This document shows, piece by piece, positions 7,870 through 16,006 of a stretch of DNA of 64,000 bases. The notes beneath the pieces are model-generated. The model made no database searches. It saw only the letters and a program-made list of their open reading frames with translations, and was not told where the DNA came from. Every line of letters starts with the position of its first letter. The first letter of the stretch is position 1. The translations under genes were made by a program, and so were the position numbers. This DNA is from Streptomyces lydicus. GTDB taxonomy: Bacteria > Actinomycetota > Actinomycetes > Streptomycetales > Streptomycetaceae. The stretch lies in contig NZ_RDTE01000003.1 in assembly GCF_004125265.1 (NCBI RefSeq), positions 5,022,001 to 5,086,000 of the forward strand, in the 5' to 3' direction.

Positions 7870-9876
7870 GTGTCCAACCAGGAAAGTGCACCCCCCGCCT
7901 CACCCGCCGCCCACCCGGCCGACACCCCCACTGCCCCCACAGCCCCCGCCGGCTCCACCACCCCCTTCGCCCCAGCAGCCCCCACCGCCCCACACCCCGC
8001 CCCCACCCTCGTAGAACCACAAAAAACCCTGGTGGACGGCACGGTCCGCGAGGTCTACGTCCCGGCACTGGCCCCGCCGGTCCACAGCGGCTCGCTCGGC
8101 GACCTCCCCTTCCTCAACGCGGTCGAGGCGCCCGCCGACATCGTCCTGGCGCGTAAGCAGCCCAGCGGCACCTGGCGCGACATCACCGCGGCGGAGTTCG
8201 CCGTCGAGGTGCGCGCGGTCGCCAAGGGCCTGATCGCGCACGGCCTCCGCCCGGGGGACCGGCTCGCGATCATGGCCCGTACGACCTACGAGTGGACCCT
8301 CATCGACTTCGCCGCCTGGGCGGCCGGCCTGGTCACCGTCCCCCTCTACCCGACGTCCTCCGCCCGTCAGGCGCAAGGGATCCTGCACGACTCCGGCGCC
8401 CGCGCCTGCGTCGTGGAGAACGTCGAGGAAACCCGCCTGATCAGCGGTGTGCGCGCCGAACTTCCGGGCCTAGACCACCTCTGGCAGTTCAACACCGGCG
8501 CCGTCGCCCAGCTCGTCGCCGAGGGCCGCGCCCTGCCGGACTCGGTGGTGGACGAGCGCCGGGCCACCACCGGCCCCTACGACCTCGCGACACTCATCTA
8601 CACCTCGGGCACCACCGGCCGCCCCAAGGGCTGTGCCCTCACCCACGCCAACTTCTTCGCCGAGGTCGACAACACCGTCGAACTCCTCCACCCCGTCTTC
8701 AAGTCGGTCAGCGAGGAGCCCGCCTCCACGCTCCTCTTCCTGCCCCTGTCACACGTTTTCGGCCGGATGGTCGCCGTCGGCTGCCTGCGCGCCCGGGTCC
8801 GCCTCGGCCATGCCCCCAGCCTCCAGACCGACGACCTGCTGACCGACCTGGCGGGCTTCCGGCCGACCTTCCTCCTCGGCATCCCGTACGTCCTGGAGAA
8901 GGTCTACAACACGGGCCGGGCCACCGCGGAGAAGACGGGCCGCGCCGCCTCCTTCGACCGTGCGGCACGTATCGCCCGCTCCTACGGCGAGGCGGTGGAG
9001 GCCAAGGAGCACGGGACGGGCTCCGGGCCCGGTGTCGCGCTCAAGGCTGCCCGCAAGTTCTACGACCCGCTCGTCTACCGCCGTATCCGCGCGGCCCTCG
9101 GCGGCAAGGTCCGCTACATCCTCAGCGGCGGCTCGCCCCTCGGCCACCGCCTCGCCGCCTTCTACACCGGCGCCGGCATCGAGATCTTCGAGGGCTACGG
9201 CCTGACGGAGACGACGGCCGCGACGACCGTCACTCCGCCCCTGCGCCCCCGTTCCGGCACGGTCGGCTGGCCGCTGCCCGGCACCGCGGTACGCATCGCC
9301 GAGGACGGCGAGATCCTGGTCCGCGGCGGCCATGTCTTCTCCGGCTACTGGGACGCGGCCCTCGGCGCGGCCCGTCCCGTCACCGACCAGGGCTGGCTGG
9401 CCACCGGCGACCTCGGTGCCCTCGACGCCGACGGCTACCTCACCATCACCGGCCGTAAGAAGGAGATCCTGGTGACCACGGGCGGCAAGAACGTCGCCCC
9501 GGCCCCTCTGGAGGACCGTCTCCGCTCGCACCCCCTGGTCGGCCAGTGCCTGGTCATCGGCGACAACCGTCCCTACATCACCGCCCTGGTCACTCTGGAG
9601 CCGGACGGCCTCGCCCACTGGTGCCAGATGCACAAGAAGCAGAATCTGCCGCTGGAGCGCCTGGTCCACGACGAGACCCTGCTCGCCGACCTCCAGCGCG
9701 CCGTCGACGACGCCAACGAACTGGTCTCCCGGGCCGAATCCATTCGCCGGTTCGCCGTCCTCCCGGTGGATTTCACCGAAGAAACCGGGCATCTCACCCC
9801 ATCCCTGAAGCTCCGCCGCGCCGCCGTCACCCGTGATTTCGCCAAAGACATAGCGGGCCTTTACGAAAGCAGGTGA
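7870..9876 (+). CDS. Long-chain fatty acid--CoA ligase (FadD15-like AMP-dependent synthetase)
   Basis: Activates long-chain fatty acids to acyl-CoA through an acyl-adenylate. Core ANL-superfamily motifs are present: YTSGTTGRPKGCALTH (P-loop-like A3), GYGLTETTA (A5), TGDLGALDADGYLTITGRKKE (A7/A8), and GGKNVAP. The C-terminal subdomain follows with the hinge and GHLTPSLKLRR. The start is uncertain: GTG 7870 has GAGG eight bases and AGGAGA about sixteen bases upstream, whereas the open frame extends to 7768. The N-terminal 50 residues are a Pro/Ala/Thr-rich extension not needed for catalysis. Lone gene under the TetR palindrome at 7365; followed by a strong terminator. Confidence 0.93.
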   Translation: MSNQESAPPASPAAHPADTPTAPTAPAGSTTPFAPAAPTAPHPAPTLVEPQKTLVDGTVREVYVPALAPPVHSGSLGDLPFLNAVEAPADIVLARKQPSGTWRDITAAEFAVEVRAVAKGLIAHGLRPGDRLAIMARTTYEWTLIDFAAWAAGLVTVPLYPTSSARQAQGILHDSGARACVVENVEETRLISGVRAELPGLDHLWQFNTGAVAQLVAEGRALPDSVVDERRATTGPYDLATLIYTSGTTGRPKGCALTHANFFAEVDNTVELLHPVFKSVSEEPASTLLFLPLSHVFGRMVAVGCLRARVRLGHAPSLQTDDLLTDLAGFRPTFLLGIPYVLEKVYNTGRATAEKTGRAASFDRAARIARSYGEAVEAKEHGTGSGPGVALKAARKFYDPLVYRRIRAALGGKVRYILSGGSPLGHRLAAFYTGAGIEIFEGYGLTETTAATTVTPPLRPRSGTVGWPLPGTAVRIAEDGEILVRGGHVFSGYWDAALGAARPVTDQGWLATGDLGALDADGYLTITGRKKEILVTTGGKNVAPAPLEDRLRSHPLVGQCLVIGDNRPYITALVTLEPDGLAHWCQMHKKQNLPLERLVHDETLLADLQRAVDDANELVSRAESIRRFAVLPVDFTEETGHLTPSLKLRRAAVTRDFAKDIAGLYESR

Positions 9877-9918
9877 CCCCTGCTCTGGAGCCCGAGCCCT
9901 CGGCGCGTCAAACTGGAA

Positions 9919-9953
9919 CCCCGTGTCACCTCTGTGGGGGAGGTGGCGCGGGG
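9919..9953 (+). terminator. Terminator after the acyl-CoA ligase gene
   Basis: CCCCGTGTCACCTC (9919-9932) pairs with GAGGTGGCGCGGGG (9940-9953) over a 7-nt loop. All 14 positions pair in RNA, two of them as G-U. It lies 43 bp after the ligase stop and also faces the convergent gene ending at 9976. Confidence 0.75.
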
Positions 9954-9975
9954 TCTGAGGCATGCGCCCGCGGCG

Positions 9976-10356
9976 CTATGCCCCGCCGAGATCGCACCAG
10001 ACGGTCTTGCGGCCCTCTTCTCGCCGTACGCCCCACCGCAGCGAGACGGCATCCAGCAGCGCCAGGCCCCGCCCGTATTCGTCGTCGCCGCGCGCCCGCA
10101 GCAGTACGGGCAGCGCCCGCGCGTCGGAATCGGTGACCTCCACCCGGGTGCGGCCGCCTGCCCGGCGGCTGATGCGGACGACGACCGGGGTGCCCTCCCC
10201 GACATGCCGGATCACGTTCCCCACTATTTCGCTGACACAGAGCTGGACATCGGCACACGGGCCGCCCAGGTAGTCGTGCACGGTGCGCCGGAGCAGGGGC
10301 ACTTCCTTGGGCAGGGCGATCAGCTCCAGCGTGAGCGGCGCGGACGGCGGTGTCAC
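9976..10356 (-). CDS. ATP-binding regulator, RsbW/SpoIIAB-like anti-sigma histidine-kinase fold
   Basis: A 126-aa stand-alone HATPase domain. It has the N box (CVSEIVGNVIRHV), DSDARALP as the G1-like segment, and a G-rich GRGLALLDAV that closes the ATP pocket. Streptomyces carries many such single-domain ATPases, often next to XRE/DUF397 gene groups, where they may act on sigma or anti-sigma partners. The GTG start overlaps the stop of the upstream 10353-10574 gene by 4 bp, so the two are probably co-translated. No partner can be named from this window. Confidence 0.85.
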   Translation of the reverse strand: MTPPSAPLTLELIALPKEVPLLRRTVHDYLGGPCADVQLCVSEIVGNVIRHVGEGTPVVVRISRRAGGRTRVEVTDSDARALPVLLRARGDDEYGRGLALLDAVSLRWGVRREEGRKTVWCDLGGA

Positions 10357-10574
10357 CGCGTCGCCGCCTTGCGAAGCGCCTCGGCCAGCTTGCGGGCGGT
10401 CGTCGTATTGCAGTTACCGAGCGCAACGAGCGGCACCGCGTAACTGCCGGCGAACCCCGGCAGGTCGATCCCCAGGGACGGCAGCGTGATCCCGTTGTCC
10501 TTGAGCGCGCTACGCAGCAGCTCGGTGCACTCGTGCACGTCGTCGTGGTGGTGATGCTGGATATGGCTGGGCAT
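10353..10574 (-). CDS. Small hypothetical protein with a histidine-rich N-terminus
   Basis: A 73-aa protein starting MPSHIQHHHHDDVHECTELL; the HHHHDDVHEC cluster could bind metal. The remainder (LRSALKDNGITLPSLGIDLP, then VALGNCNTTTARKLAEALRK) looks like a compact helical domain of the kind that accompanies these ATPases. ATG 10574 was chosen over upstream starts because nothing before it is conserved in character. It is translationally coupled to the downstream ATPase and divergent from the XRE regulator. Confidence 0.7.
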   Translation of the reverse strand: MPSHIQHHHHDDVHECTELLRSALKDNGITLPSLGIDLPGFAGSYAVPLVALGNCNTTTARKLAEALRKAATR

Positions 10575-10685
10575 GTCCGTACGCCTTCCTGTGCGCATGG
10601 TGACGATGTACTCACAGAGTGACGTCGCGGGGCGTAGCGTGGAAGGGGTTCAGAACCCACTGCGCGAACCGTGGAACGGTGAACC

Positions 10686-11543
10686 ATGCCCGCACGCAAA
10701 GACGTTGACGGATCGGCGAGCGTCCCCGCCTTTTACGGTGCCGAGCTGCGCTGGAAGCGGGAAGCGGCGGGCTTCACTCTTCAGGAGACTGCCCACGGCA
10801 GCTTCTTCGGGCCGAGCTACCTGAGCGAGATCGAGCGCGCCAAGCGACGGATGCCGCTGGAACTGGCCCGGCATGTGGACCGGGTGCTGGAGACCGATGG
10901 GTTCTTCGAGCGGCGATGTGAGGACGTACGGAAGGCGAGGCAGGGGGCGCACGCCGAGTATTTCGCTCCGATTGCGGAGGCGGAGACGCGGGCTCGGGTC
11001 ATTGAACGGTGGAGCAATGCGCTCATCCCCGGTCTGCTGCAGACCGGGGCTTACGCGCGGGCGGTCATTCACTCCACGCACCCCCTCGATCTACCCGAGG
11101 AGGTCGACGCGAAGGTCCGGGCTCGGTTGCAGCGAGCCAAGCTCTTCGACGCTCCGAAGAAGCTGGAGTACTGGGTCATCCTGCACGAGTCTCTGGTGCG
11201 AGGCCCGGATCCGCTTCTGCCGCCTTCGGAGATGGCCGAACAGCTCGACCAGATCGCCGCCTTGGTGCGGCGCCGCCGCGTCTTTCCACAGGTCCTGCCG
11301 TGTAATGCCCCGACTCGCCCCTTCATGGAACTGTCGCTCATGTTCATGGAGTTCGATGACGAGCCGCCGCTGATGTACACGGAGGGGCCCTACCACGGCC
11401 AGACCATCGACGATCCGGCCCTCGTGCACCAGTACCGGAAGGCATACGATCGGCTCAGGGCCGCCGCACTGCCACCGGAGGCGTCCCTCGCCATCATCGA
11501 AGAAGCGGCTGAGGACTACCGAAATGGCCAGCAGAACCCTTGA
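10686..11543 (+). CDS. XRE-family regulator with Scr1-type (DUF5753) C-terminal domain
   Basis: A 285-aa protein of the WhiJ-like class abundant in Streptomyces. Residues 18-65 are a helix-turn-helix (AELRWKREAAGFTLQETA, then GPSYLSEIERAKRRMP). The remainder is the DUF5753 domain with PGLLQTGAYARAVI, LHESLVRG and a C-terminal helical tail. Members usually work with the small DUF397 protein encoded next door and an ATPase like the one divergently encoded here, and several such sets influence development or antibiotic production. It overlaps the DUF397 gene by 20 bp. Confidence 0.92.
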   Translation: MPARKDVDGSASVPAFYGAELRWKREAAGFTLQETAHGSFFGPSYLSEIERAKRRMPLELARHVDRVLETDGFFERRCEDVRKARQGAHAEYFAPIAEAETRARVIERWSNALIPGLLQTGAYARAVIHSTHPLDLPEEVDAKVRARLQRAKLFDAPKKLEYWVILHESLVRGPDPLLPPSEMAEQLDQIAALVRRRRVFPQVLPCNAPTRPFMELSLMFMEFDDEPPLMYTEGPYHGQTIDDPALVHQYRKAYDRLRAAALPPEASLAIIEEAAEDYRNGQQNP

Positions 11544-11739
11544 CTTGAGTGCCGCATGTTGGCGGAAGAGCAGCTATAGCAATGGCGACGGCGGCGAATG
11601 CCTGGAGGTCGCCGACGACTTCCGCGGCCTCGTCCCCGTCCGGGACTCCAAGGCGCCGGAAGGTCCGGTCCTCATCGTCCGCGCCGGCACCTGGAGCCGC
11701 TTCGTCACGGCCGTGAAAGCCGACACGCTCGGCGCCTGA
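11524..11739 (+). CDS. DUF397 small protein
   Basis: A 71-aa protein with the DUF397 hallmarks WRKSSYSNGDGGECLEVA near the start and VRDSKAPEGPVL and FVTAVKADTLG toward the end. DUF397 proteins are partners or modulators of the adjacent XRE/Scr1-type regulator. The ATG lies within the 3' end of that regulator gene, so the two are translated from one message. Confidence 0.93.
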   Translation: MASRTLDLSAACWRKSSYSNGDGGECLEVADDFRGLVPVRDSKAPEGPVLIVRAGTWSRFVTAVKADTLGA

Positions 11740-11788
11740 AGGTACGCCCCGGCCACGAGCCCTGACCTCACCCGCACGGGTTTCACCT

Positions 11789-12100
11789 TCACGTCGGGGG
11801 CAGGGCTACAGCCGTCTGCATCTCACACGAGTTGCACCAGAACGCCCACCCGTTGGCGTCCACGGACCGCGACCCGCACGCCAGGCACGGGTCGCCCACA
11901 AAGCTGGCCGCCACCCACGCGCCGGCCATCGCCGCACGACGCCCCGCGGTCGCGCACTCATCCGCATAGCAGGGGATGCACAACCCGCCCTGCTGACCGG
12001 GCAGTTTCATCGACCGTATTCCGCAGGTCGCGCACGGAAGCCGCCCGACGTACTGCGCGTCCAGGCCGACCGGCTTGCCGTTCCTCTCGAAGGCCGCCAC
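11789..12100 (-). CDS. Small protein with three cysteine-pair (zinc-ribbon-like) motifs
   Basis: A 103-aa protein with LPCATCGIRS, GLCIPCYADEC, DPCLACGSRS and WCNSCEMQ, which can form two four-cysteine zinc sites. The segment RRAAMAGAWVAASFVG between them is hydrophobic and may pack as a helix. GTG 12100 was chosen because GGAGGCGGAGG lies just upstream. It follows a 45-residue zinc-finger gene by 17 bp, so the two likely form one transcript. No enzymatic motif is visible; nucleic-acid or protein binding is a guess. Confidence 0.7.
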   Translation of the reverse strand: MAAFERNGKPVGLDAQYVGRLPCATCGIRSMKLPGQQGGLCIPCYADECATAGRRAAMAGAWVAASFVGDPCLACGSRSVDANGWAFWCNSCEMQTAVALPPT

Positions 12101-12117
12101 GCCTGCCTCCGCCTCCT

Positions 12118-12255
12118 CTACGCCAGGACGGTTCCGGTGCCACCGCACCCGGAACACTGCGTGGTGACCGCATCGCCCATCGGCGTCTCCCACTCCACGG
12201 TGCCTTGGCCGCCACAGTCGGGACAGGGCTTCTGTGGGGGCATGTCCTCGCTCAT
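12118..12255 (-). CDS. 45-aa DnaJ-type zinc-finger protein
   Basis: ATG 12255 to TAG 12118 encodes MSEDMPPQKPCPDCGGQGTV and ends CSGCGGTGTVLA. The two CxxCGGxGTV repeats are half of a DnaJ cysteine-rich domain and form one four-cysteine zinc site. Similar tiny proteins occur across Streptomyces. It is the first gene of a two-gene minus-strand unit with the cysteine-pair protein downstream. Function unknown. Confidence 0.72.
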   Translation of the reverse strand: MSEDMPPQKPCPDCGGQGTVEWETPMGDAVTTQCSGCGGTGTVLA

Positions 12256-12395
12256 CTTGCCCAAGATAGGCCGCTCCATGTTGTCATGTGAGCACTTTCC
12301 GTGATCACTTCGTCATGAGAGCGCGGGCGGGAGGGAGCTCATGACGAGCCCCGCTGCACATCCAGTCCCGCTACCTCGATGGCGCTGTCCAGAGG

Positions 12396-12905
12396 CTAAT
12401 CAGGCTTCTTGGCCCTGAAGCACGCGGACTCGACCGTGACTTCGATCAGGGGGGGTCTGTTTCCGTATTTCCGCTCGTCGTGCAACCTGATGTCGACGGA
12501 GAACTCACCCCCTTCGTGATTCGCGACGATCTGCGGAGCCTTGGACGGGCTACCGTCGTGACCGTCTTTGACGATCTTCCAGCTATGCTTGGGGAGGTCG
12601 CCCCTGAGTCGGTCCATGGCCATTCGCATGTCGTCGACGGGGGCGTCATACACGCTCCAGGGATGAACGGCCCTGTGCACGTTCCCCCCGGGATGCCCCG
12701 AGCACGGCGTGTCGTAGGAGCCCGGATCGGTGACCTTGGCCTTCAGGCCGATGAGGTCCCGAATCTCACGGGAGGTCTTCTCAGTTCCGTCCATTACCTT
12801 CTCAATTTCACGCGCCTTCAGGTTGCCGTCGTCCATTTTCGAACATCCCGTCAGTAAAGCGCATGCGAAGATGACGTGTGCCGCCATCGAAATTCGTTTA
12901 TTCAT
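12396..12905 (-). CDS. Lipoprotein paired with T7SS hydrolase (minus-strand set)
   Basis: A 169-aa lipoprotein: signal peptide MNKRISMAAHVIFACALLTGC with lipobox LTGC, so it should be anchored on the outer face of the membrane. The mature part (TSREIRDLIGLK, WSVYDAPVDDMRMAMDRLR, KHSWKIVKDGHDGSPSK) is clearly paralogous to the lipoproteins at 17789-18358 and 18525-19106. Its ATG overlaps the upstream hydrolase stop by 8 bp (ATGAATAA), so the two are coupled. I infer an immunity or accessory role for the hydrolase, by analogy with T7SS lipase and lipoprotein-immunity pairs. Confidence 0.83.
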   Translation of the reverse strand: MNKRISMAAHVIFACALLTGCSKMDDGNLKAREIEKVMDGTEKTSREIRDLIGLKAKVTDPGSYDTPCSGHPGGNVHRAVHPWSVYDAPVDDMRMAMDRLRGDLPKHSWKIVKDGHDGSPSKAPQIVANHEGGEFSVDIRLHDERKYGNRPPLIEVTVESACFRAKKPD

Positions 12906-14697
12906 GCTCGACCAGATCGTAATTTTCGGTGGTGACGGCGGCCTGGTTTCGGAGGCTCAGTGAGCCCTCATTCCAGAATTCGCCGTGACCTCCTGCGTCG
13001 CTCTTCATAATATTTCCGCCGAATTTAACATCCGTGGGAATGGTCCGGTCGCCACCGAGACCCACATTCTTACCGCCCTCGCGGACGATCCAGTCACTCC
13101 AATCACCACCCATCGCCCACATATGCTTGGGGTCGATGCCGAGGTCTGCGGCGTGGGCCGCCTGCATGCCGGGGCTGCCGGCGACCATGACATCGTCGGC
13201 AGGCAACGACGTCCCGTTCCAGCTCGCGGTCTTGGCCGTATCGCCGATCAGCGTGCTGCCGTAGCTGTGTCCCATGACAGTGGTGTGGCCGTGGCTTCCC
13301 GTCGCGTACTGATGGGCCGATCTGTTGCCTTCGAGGTATTCGAGCAGTCGTGGCGCACCCTTTTCCGCGAACTTGTCCTGTGGGGCCTCCGTGAAAATGC
13401 TGTCCGGGGCATCGTAGTCGAGCCAGGTAATCGTGGATACCTTCTGTCCCGGTGCTAGGCGACTGCTCTGCTTCCAGAGGTTTTCGCTGCGCTTGAGGTC
13501 AGAAGGTGTGTCGCCGTCGTCCTCGCCGATTATTGAGATGTCCGACTTGGTGCCAGGGACGTATATGGAGGTGTGGTGGGCTGTGTCGGGATTTCCGTTG
13601 GCGAGAATCACTCGTCCGTTGCCCTCACCGTCCGGGTCGAAGCCCAGGAGATATGCCTCCGGGAGACCTCGATGCCCCGTCCGGTCGAAGCGGTCCTGAA
13701 TGGACTGTATTCCCTTCAGCTTCCCCTCCAGGCGCTCCTTCTCGTGATGCCAGTCCAGCCATTTCTGGCTGTATTTCATATCGCCGCGGGCTCCGACGCT
13801 CTCGAACTCGGGTGGCTCCGATTTGTTGATCGCAGCCAGCCTCATCTCGTACTGGCCACGAGTCTCCGCGAGGACCGTACGGTTGGCCTCGTCGCGAGCA
13901 TCGGCGGGCAGGCCGTTCATCGCTCCGATGCTCGCGGGATGCAGGGAAATGTAGGCGTCCCGTTCATCCGCGGACAGGTGCTTCCACCACTCCGCGTTGT
14001 CCTCCGGGGCGCCGTGCTGGGGCGGTTCCTTGATGCTGTCCAGGTAGCGCTCGGCGCCGTCGTTCACACCGCCCGTGTCCTTCTTGGCGTCGACCCAGTC
14101 CGCGGCGGAGACCGTCAGATCGTCGTCAGCCTTGAGGCTCCGTAATTTGGGAGCCCACTTCTCGTCGGCGGTCGTGGCCTCTTCGAGGGCTGCGGTGATG
14201 CGGTCGGCGTAGGCCTGTGCCCGCGCGAAGTGGGGATTGGGATCGAAGTTGGCCGCCTGCCGGTTGAGCGCCTTGGCGGTCTCGTCCGTGACACCGTTCG
14301 CCGTGCCGCCCGGCGGGGTCTTGCCCCGGTACTCGTCGCCTGCTGCCGGGTAGGTGACCGACCCGTCCTTCTCCACGGTGAATTTCTCGCCCTCCGCATC
14401 CGCGACCGCCGCATCGAGCTTCTTTTTGGCGGTCTGCAGGTCGGCGGCAAGGGCGCTGAGGGCGGTGCTGATGACACCGCACTCCACCTGGGTGTAGTGG
14501 AAGTCCTGGGCCAGTGCGCGGAGTTGTGTGAGAGCGGCCTCCGCGGCCGCGCCGGAGAGCGATTCCCGTAACTTGGCGTTGATGCGCTGCTCAAGCGCGT
14601 CTTTGGCGGAGCTCGCCGTATGGCTGACGGCACGGTATCCGTCCGCGGCGTCCTCGAACTCGGACGTCTTGAGGTTCTTGAGCGTCGAGAAGTCCAT
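12898..14697 (-). CDS. T7SS-associated DUF1023-type alpha/beta hydrolase (minus-strand set)
   Basis: A 599-aa protein with a helical N-terminal region (residues 1-200: SEFEDAADGYRAVSHTASSA, then FHYTQVECGVISTALSALAA) resembling WXG/LXG export domains. The C-terminal half is a DUF1023 alpha/beta hydrolase with YLLGFDPDGEGNGRVILANG, the nucleophile GHSYGS (Ser478), VAGSPGM and the histidine in GGHGEFW (His571). No signal peptide, so export would be through the T7SS. In-frame TTA codons at 14569-14571 and 14143-14145 suggest bldA dependence. It lies 8 bp after a small partner gene and overlaps the lipoprotein gene by 8 bp. The substrate is unknown; lipid or ester hydrolysis is an inference. Confidence 0.88.
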   Translation of the reverse strand: MDFSTLKNLKTSEFEDAADGYRAVSHTASSAKDALEQRINAKLRESLSGAAAEAALTQLRALAQDFHYTQVECGVISTALSALAADLQTAKKKLDAAVADAEGEKFTVEKDGSVTYPAAGDEYRGKTPPGGTANGVTDETAKALNRQAANFDPNPHFARAQAYADRITAALEEATTADEKWAPKLRSLKADDDLTVSAADWVDAKKDTGGVNDGAERYLDSIKEPPQHGAPEDNAEWWKHLSADERDAYISLHPASIGAMNGLPADARDEANRTVLAETRGQYEMRLAAINKSEPPEFESVGARGDMKYSQKWLDWHHEKERLEGKLKGIQSIQDRFDRTGHRGLPEAYLLGFDPDGEGNGRVILANGNPDTAHHTSIYVPGTKSDISIIGEDDGDTPSDLKRSENLWKQSSRLAPGQKVSTITWLDYDAPDSIFTEAPQDKFAEKGAPRLLEYLEGNRSAHQYATGSHGHTTVMGHSYGSTLIGDTAKTASWNGTSLPADDVMVAGSPGMQAAHAADLGIDPKHMWAMGGDWSDWIVREGGKNVGLGGDRTIPTDVKFGGNIMKSDAGGHGEFWNEGSLSLRNQAAVTTENYDLVEHE

Positions 14698-14705
14698 GGC
14701 TCAGG

Positions 14706-15179
14706 TCACTTCCCCTGCTGCCGGCCACCGACAGCGGGGGTGTCCTCGTACTGCTGGGAGAGCTTGCTGAACGAGCCCTTGACGGCTGCGTCCTTCCCGT
14801 ACAGCTCGCCGCCCGCCTTCTCCATCCGAGCCTGGATCGCGCCGCACCGGCCGCTCAGGGCCTCCAGGTACCGCTTCCAGGAGCGGTGGACATCCTGCTG
14901 TGCCGCAGCGCTCTGCACGCCACTGCCGCCGGTGCCCAGTCCCTGCTGCCCTTCTTCCAGCTTCGCCAGGGCCTTTTTGATGTCGCCGCGTAACGACTGG
15001 ACCTCGCGCCCCGCCGTGGTCCACACGGATCGCTTGGACTTCAAGTCGCCGGATCCGCCATCCGAACCGCCTCGCCCAGCGTCCCCGTCGGCGCTCGCGA
15101 GCCGTAATCCGCGCCCTTCGCCGGCCTCCCGCTTGAGCGCGGCCCATTCTTCGTCCCAAGACACAGCGTCCCCCGTCAT
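14706..15179 (-). CDS. Small helical T7SS partner protein (minus-strand set)
   Basis: A 157-aa protein: disordered N-terminus (SWDEEWAALKREAGEG, GDAGRGGSDGGSGDLKSKR) then two predicted helices (WTTAGREVQSLRGDIKKALA and HRSWKRYLEALSGRCGAIQA). It is a paralog of the product of 15548-16006, sharing the (D/A)EW(A)xLKRE start and the DLxSxRxxW segment. Such two-helix proteins are typical partners of T7SS substrates. It begins the minus-strand operon behind an imperfect TGAGTA-N4-TACTCA box. Two TTA codons (15105-15107 and 14991-14993, read on the minus strand) are in frame. Confidence 0.78.
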   Translation of the reverse strand: MTGDAVSWDEEWAALKREAGEGRGLRLASADGDAGRGGSDGGSGDLKSKRSVWTTAGREVQSLRGDIKKALAKLEEGQQGLGTGGSGVQSAAAQQDVHRSWKRYLEALSGRCGAIQARMEKAGGELYGKDAAVKGSFSKLSQQYEDTPAVGGRQQGK

Positions 15180-15230
15180 CCTCGCTGGCTGTATGGCTGG
15201 AAATCCTACGGCGATGGACCCTGCGGGACC

Positions 15231-15246
15231 TGAGTACGGCTACTTA
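15231..15246. promoter_or_regulatory. TGAGTA-N4-TACTTA box, minus-strand operon
   Basis: TGAGTACGGCTACTTA, an inverted repeat with one mismatch, 52 bp upstream of the partner gene start at 15179. The 17 bases ACCTGAGTACGGCTACT recur exactly at 23889-23905. Confidence 0.65.
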
Positions 15247-15454
15247 TGAGCCATGAGGTCGAGCCGGATGGCTGCCACCCTGAGGATGAACAGCGCTGCC
15301 ACGGCCTTGCGTTCGCCTGCTGTGACGTTGCGGATGGCGTCATCCGCTCTCGTGGCTGGGGTCCCTGCTGCGAGAAGCGCTCTCATGTCGACGACGTGGA
15401 AGGCCGAAAGGTGGCGTTGTTGCCGAGGCGCTGCCCTTACCGATGGCGGGTATT

Positions 15455-15470
15455 TGAGTACAGATACTCA
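15455..15470. promoter_or_regulatory. TGAGTA-N4-TACTCA box, plus-strand operon
   Basis: TGAGTACAGATACTCA is a perfect 6-4-6 inverted repeat, 78 bp upstream of GTG 15548. It matches the boxes at 15231 and 23892. Confidence 0.7.
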
Positions 15471-15547
15471 CGCACTGTCCTCACTTCCCCTGTTAACTTC
15501 ACACCCGCGCGTGAGGCCGACGCACACATGGCTTGTCAGGGGGCGGA

Positions 15548-16006
15548 GTGACGTTCGAAGCGGAGTGGGCTGAACTCAAACGGGAGAGTTCTGCCCGTAC
15601 GAGCCTGGCCGGCGCAGGCGGAGAAGGCTGGAACTCGGACGGCGATACAGGGGATCTTCGTTCGTCCCGCCAGGCCTGGAGCGGAGGTGCGCATGCCGTA
15701 GGGTCCGTCCGGGAAAACCTGAAGAGCGCTCTGCGTGCGTTGGAGAGCAGGCACGATGTCGGGGGGAGCGGCGGCAGTGAAGCCGAGGGCCTGCGGAGTG
15801 CTGCTTCGCATCTCAGCGCCTATCAGTCATGGCAGCGGCGGCTTGATCTGGTGAGCCGTGAGTGCGACGAGTTGAAGGACAAGCTGCAGAAAACCGGTGA
15901 CGCCTTCTACAAGACCGACGCAGCGATCGGCGAAGCCTTCCATGAACAGAAGACCGTGCCGGTGAAGAGGCCGGGCGCCGGCTCGCACGGCCGGGGGGAA
16001 TCCTGA
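15548..16006 (+). CDS. Small helical T7SS partner protein (plus-strand set)
   Basis: A 152-aa paralog of the 14706-15179 product. It opens VTFEAEWAELKRESSARTSL, then has GDLRSSRQAWSGGAHAVGSV and AYQSWQRRLDLVSRECDELK, two helices suited to a hairpin. GTG 15548 is preceded by AGGGGGGCGGA; an upstream TTG is less likely. The stop overlaps the hydrolase ATG (TGATG), so export partner and hydrolase should be made together. Confidence 0.78.
   Translation: MTFEAEWAELKRESSARTSLAGAGGEGWNSDGDTGDLRSSRQAWSGGAHAVGSVRENLKSALRALESRHDVGGSGGSEAEGLRSAASHLSAYQSWQRRLDLVSRECDELKDKLQKTGDAFYKTDAAIGEAFHEQKTVPVKRPGAGSHGRGES

Larger units (their letters stand above)
15180..15547. other. Divergent control region of the two hydrolase sets
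   Basis: Some 370 bp separate the two mirror-image operons. It contains one TGAGTA-N4-TACTCA-type box close to each operon (15231-15246 and 15455-15470). I see no gene in it. Confidence 0.6.
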
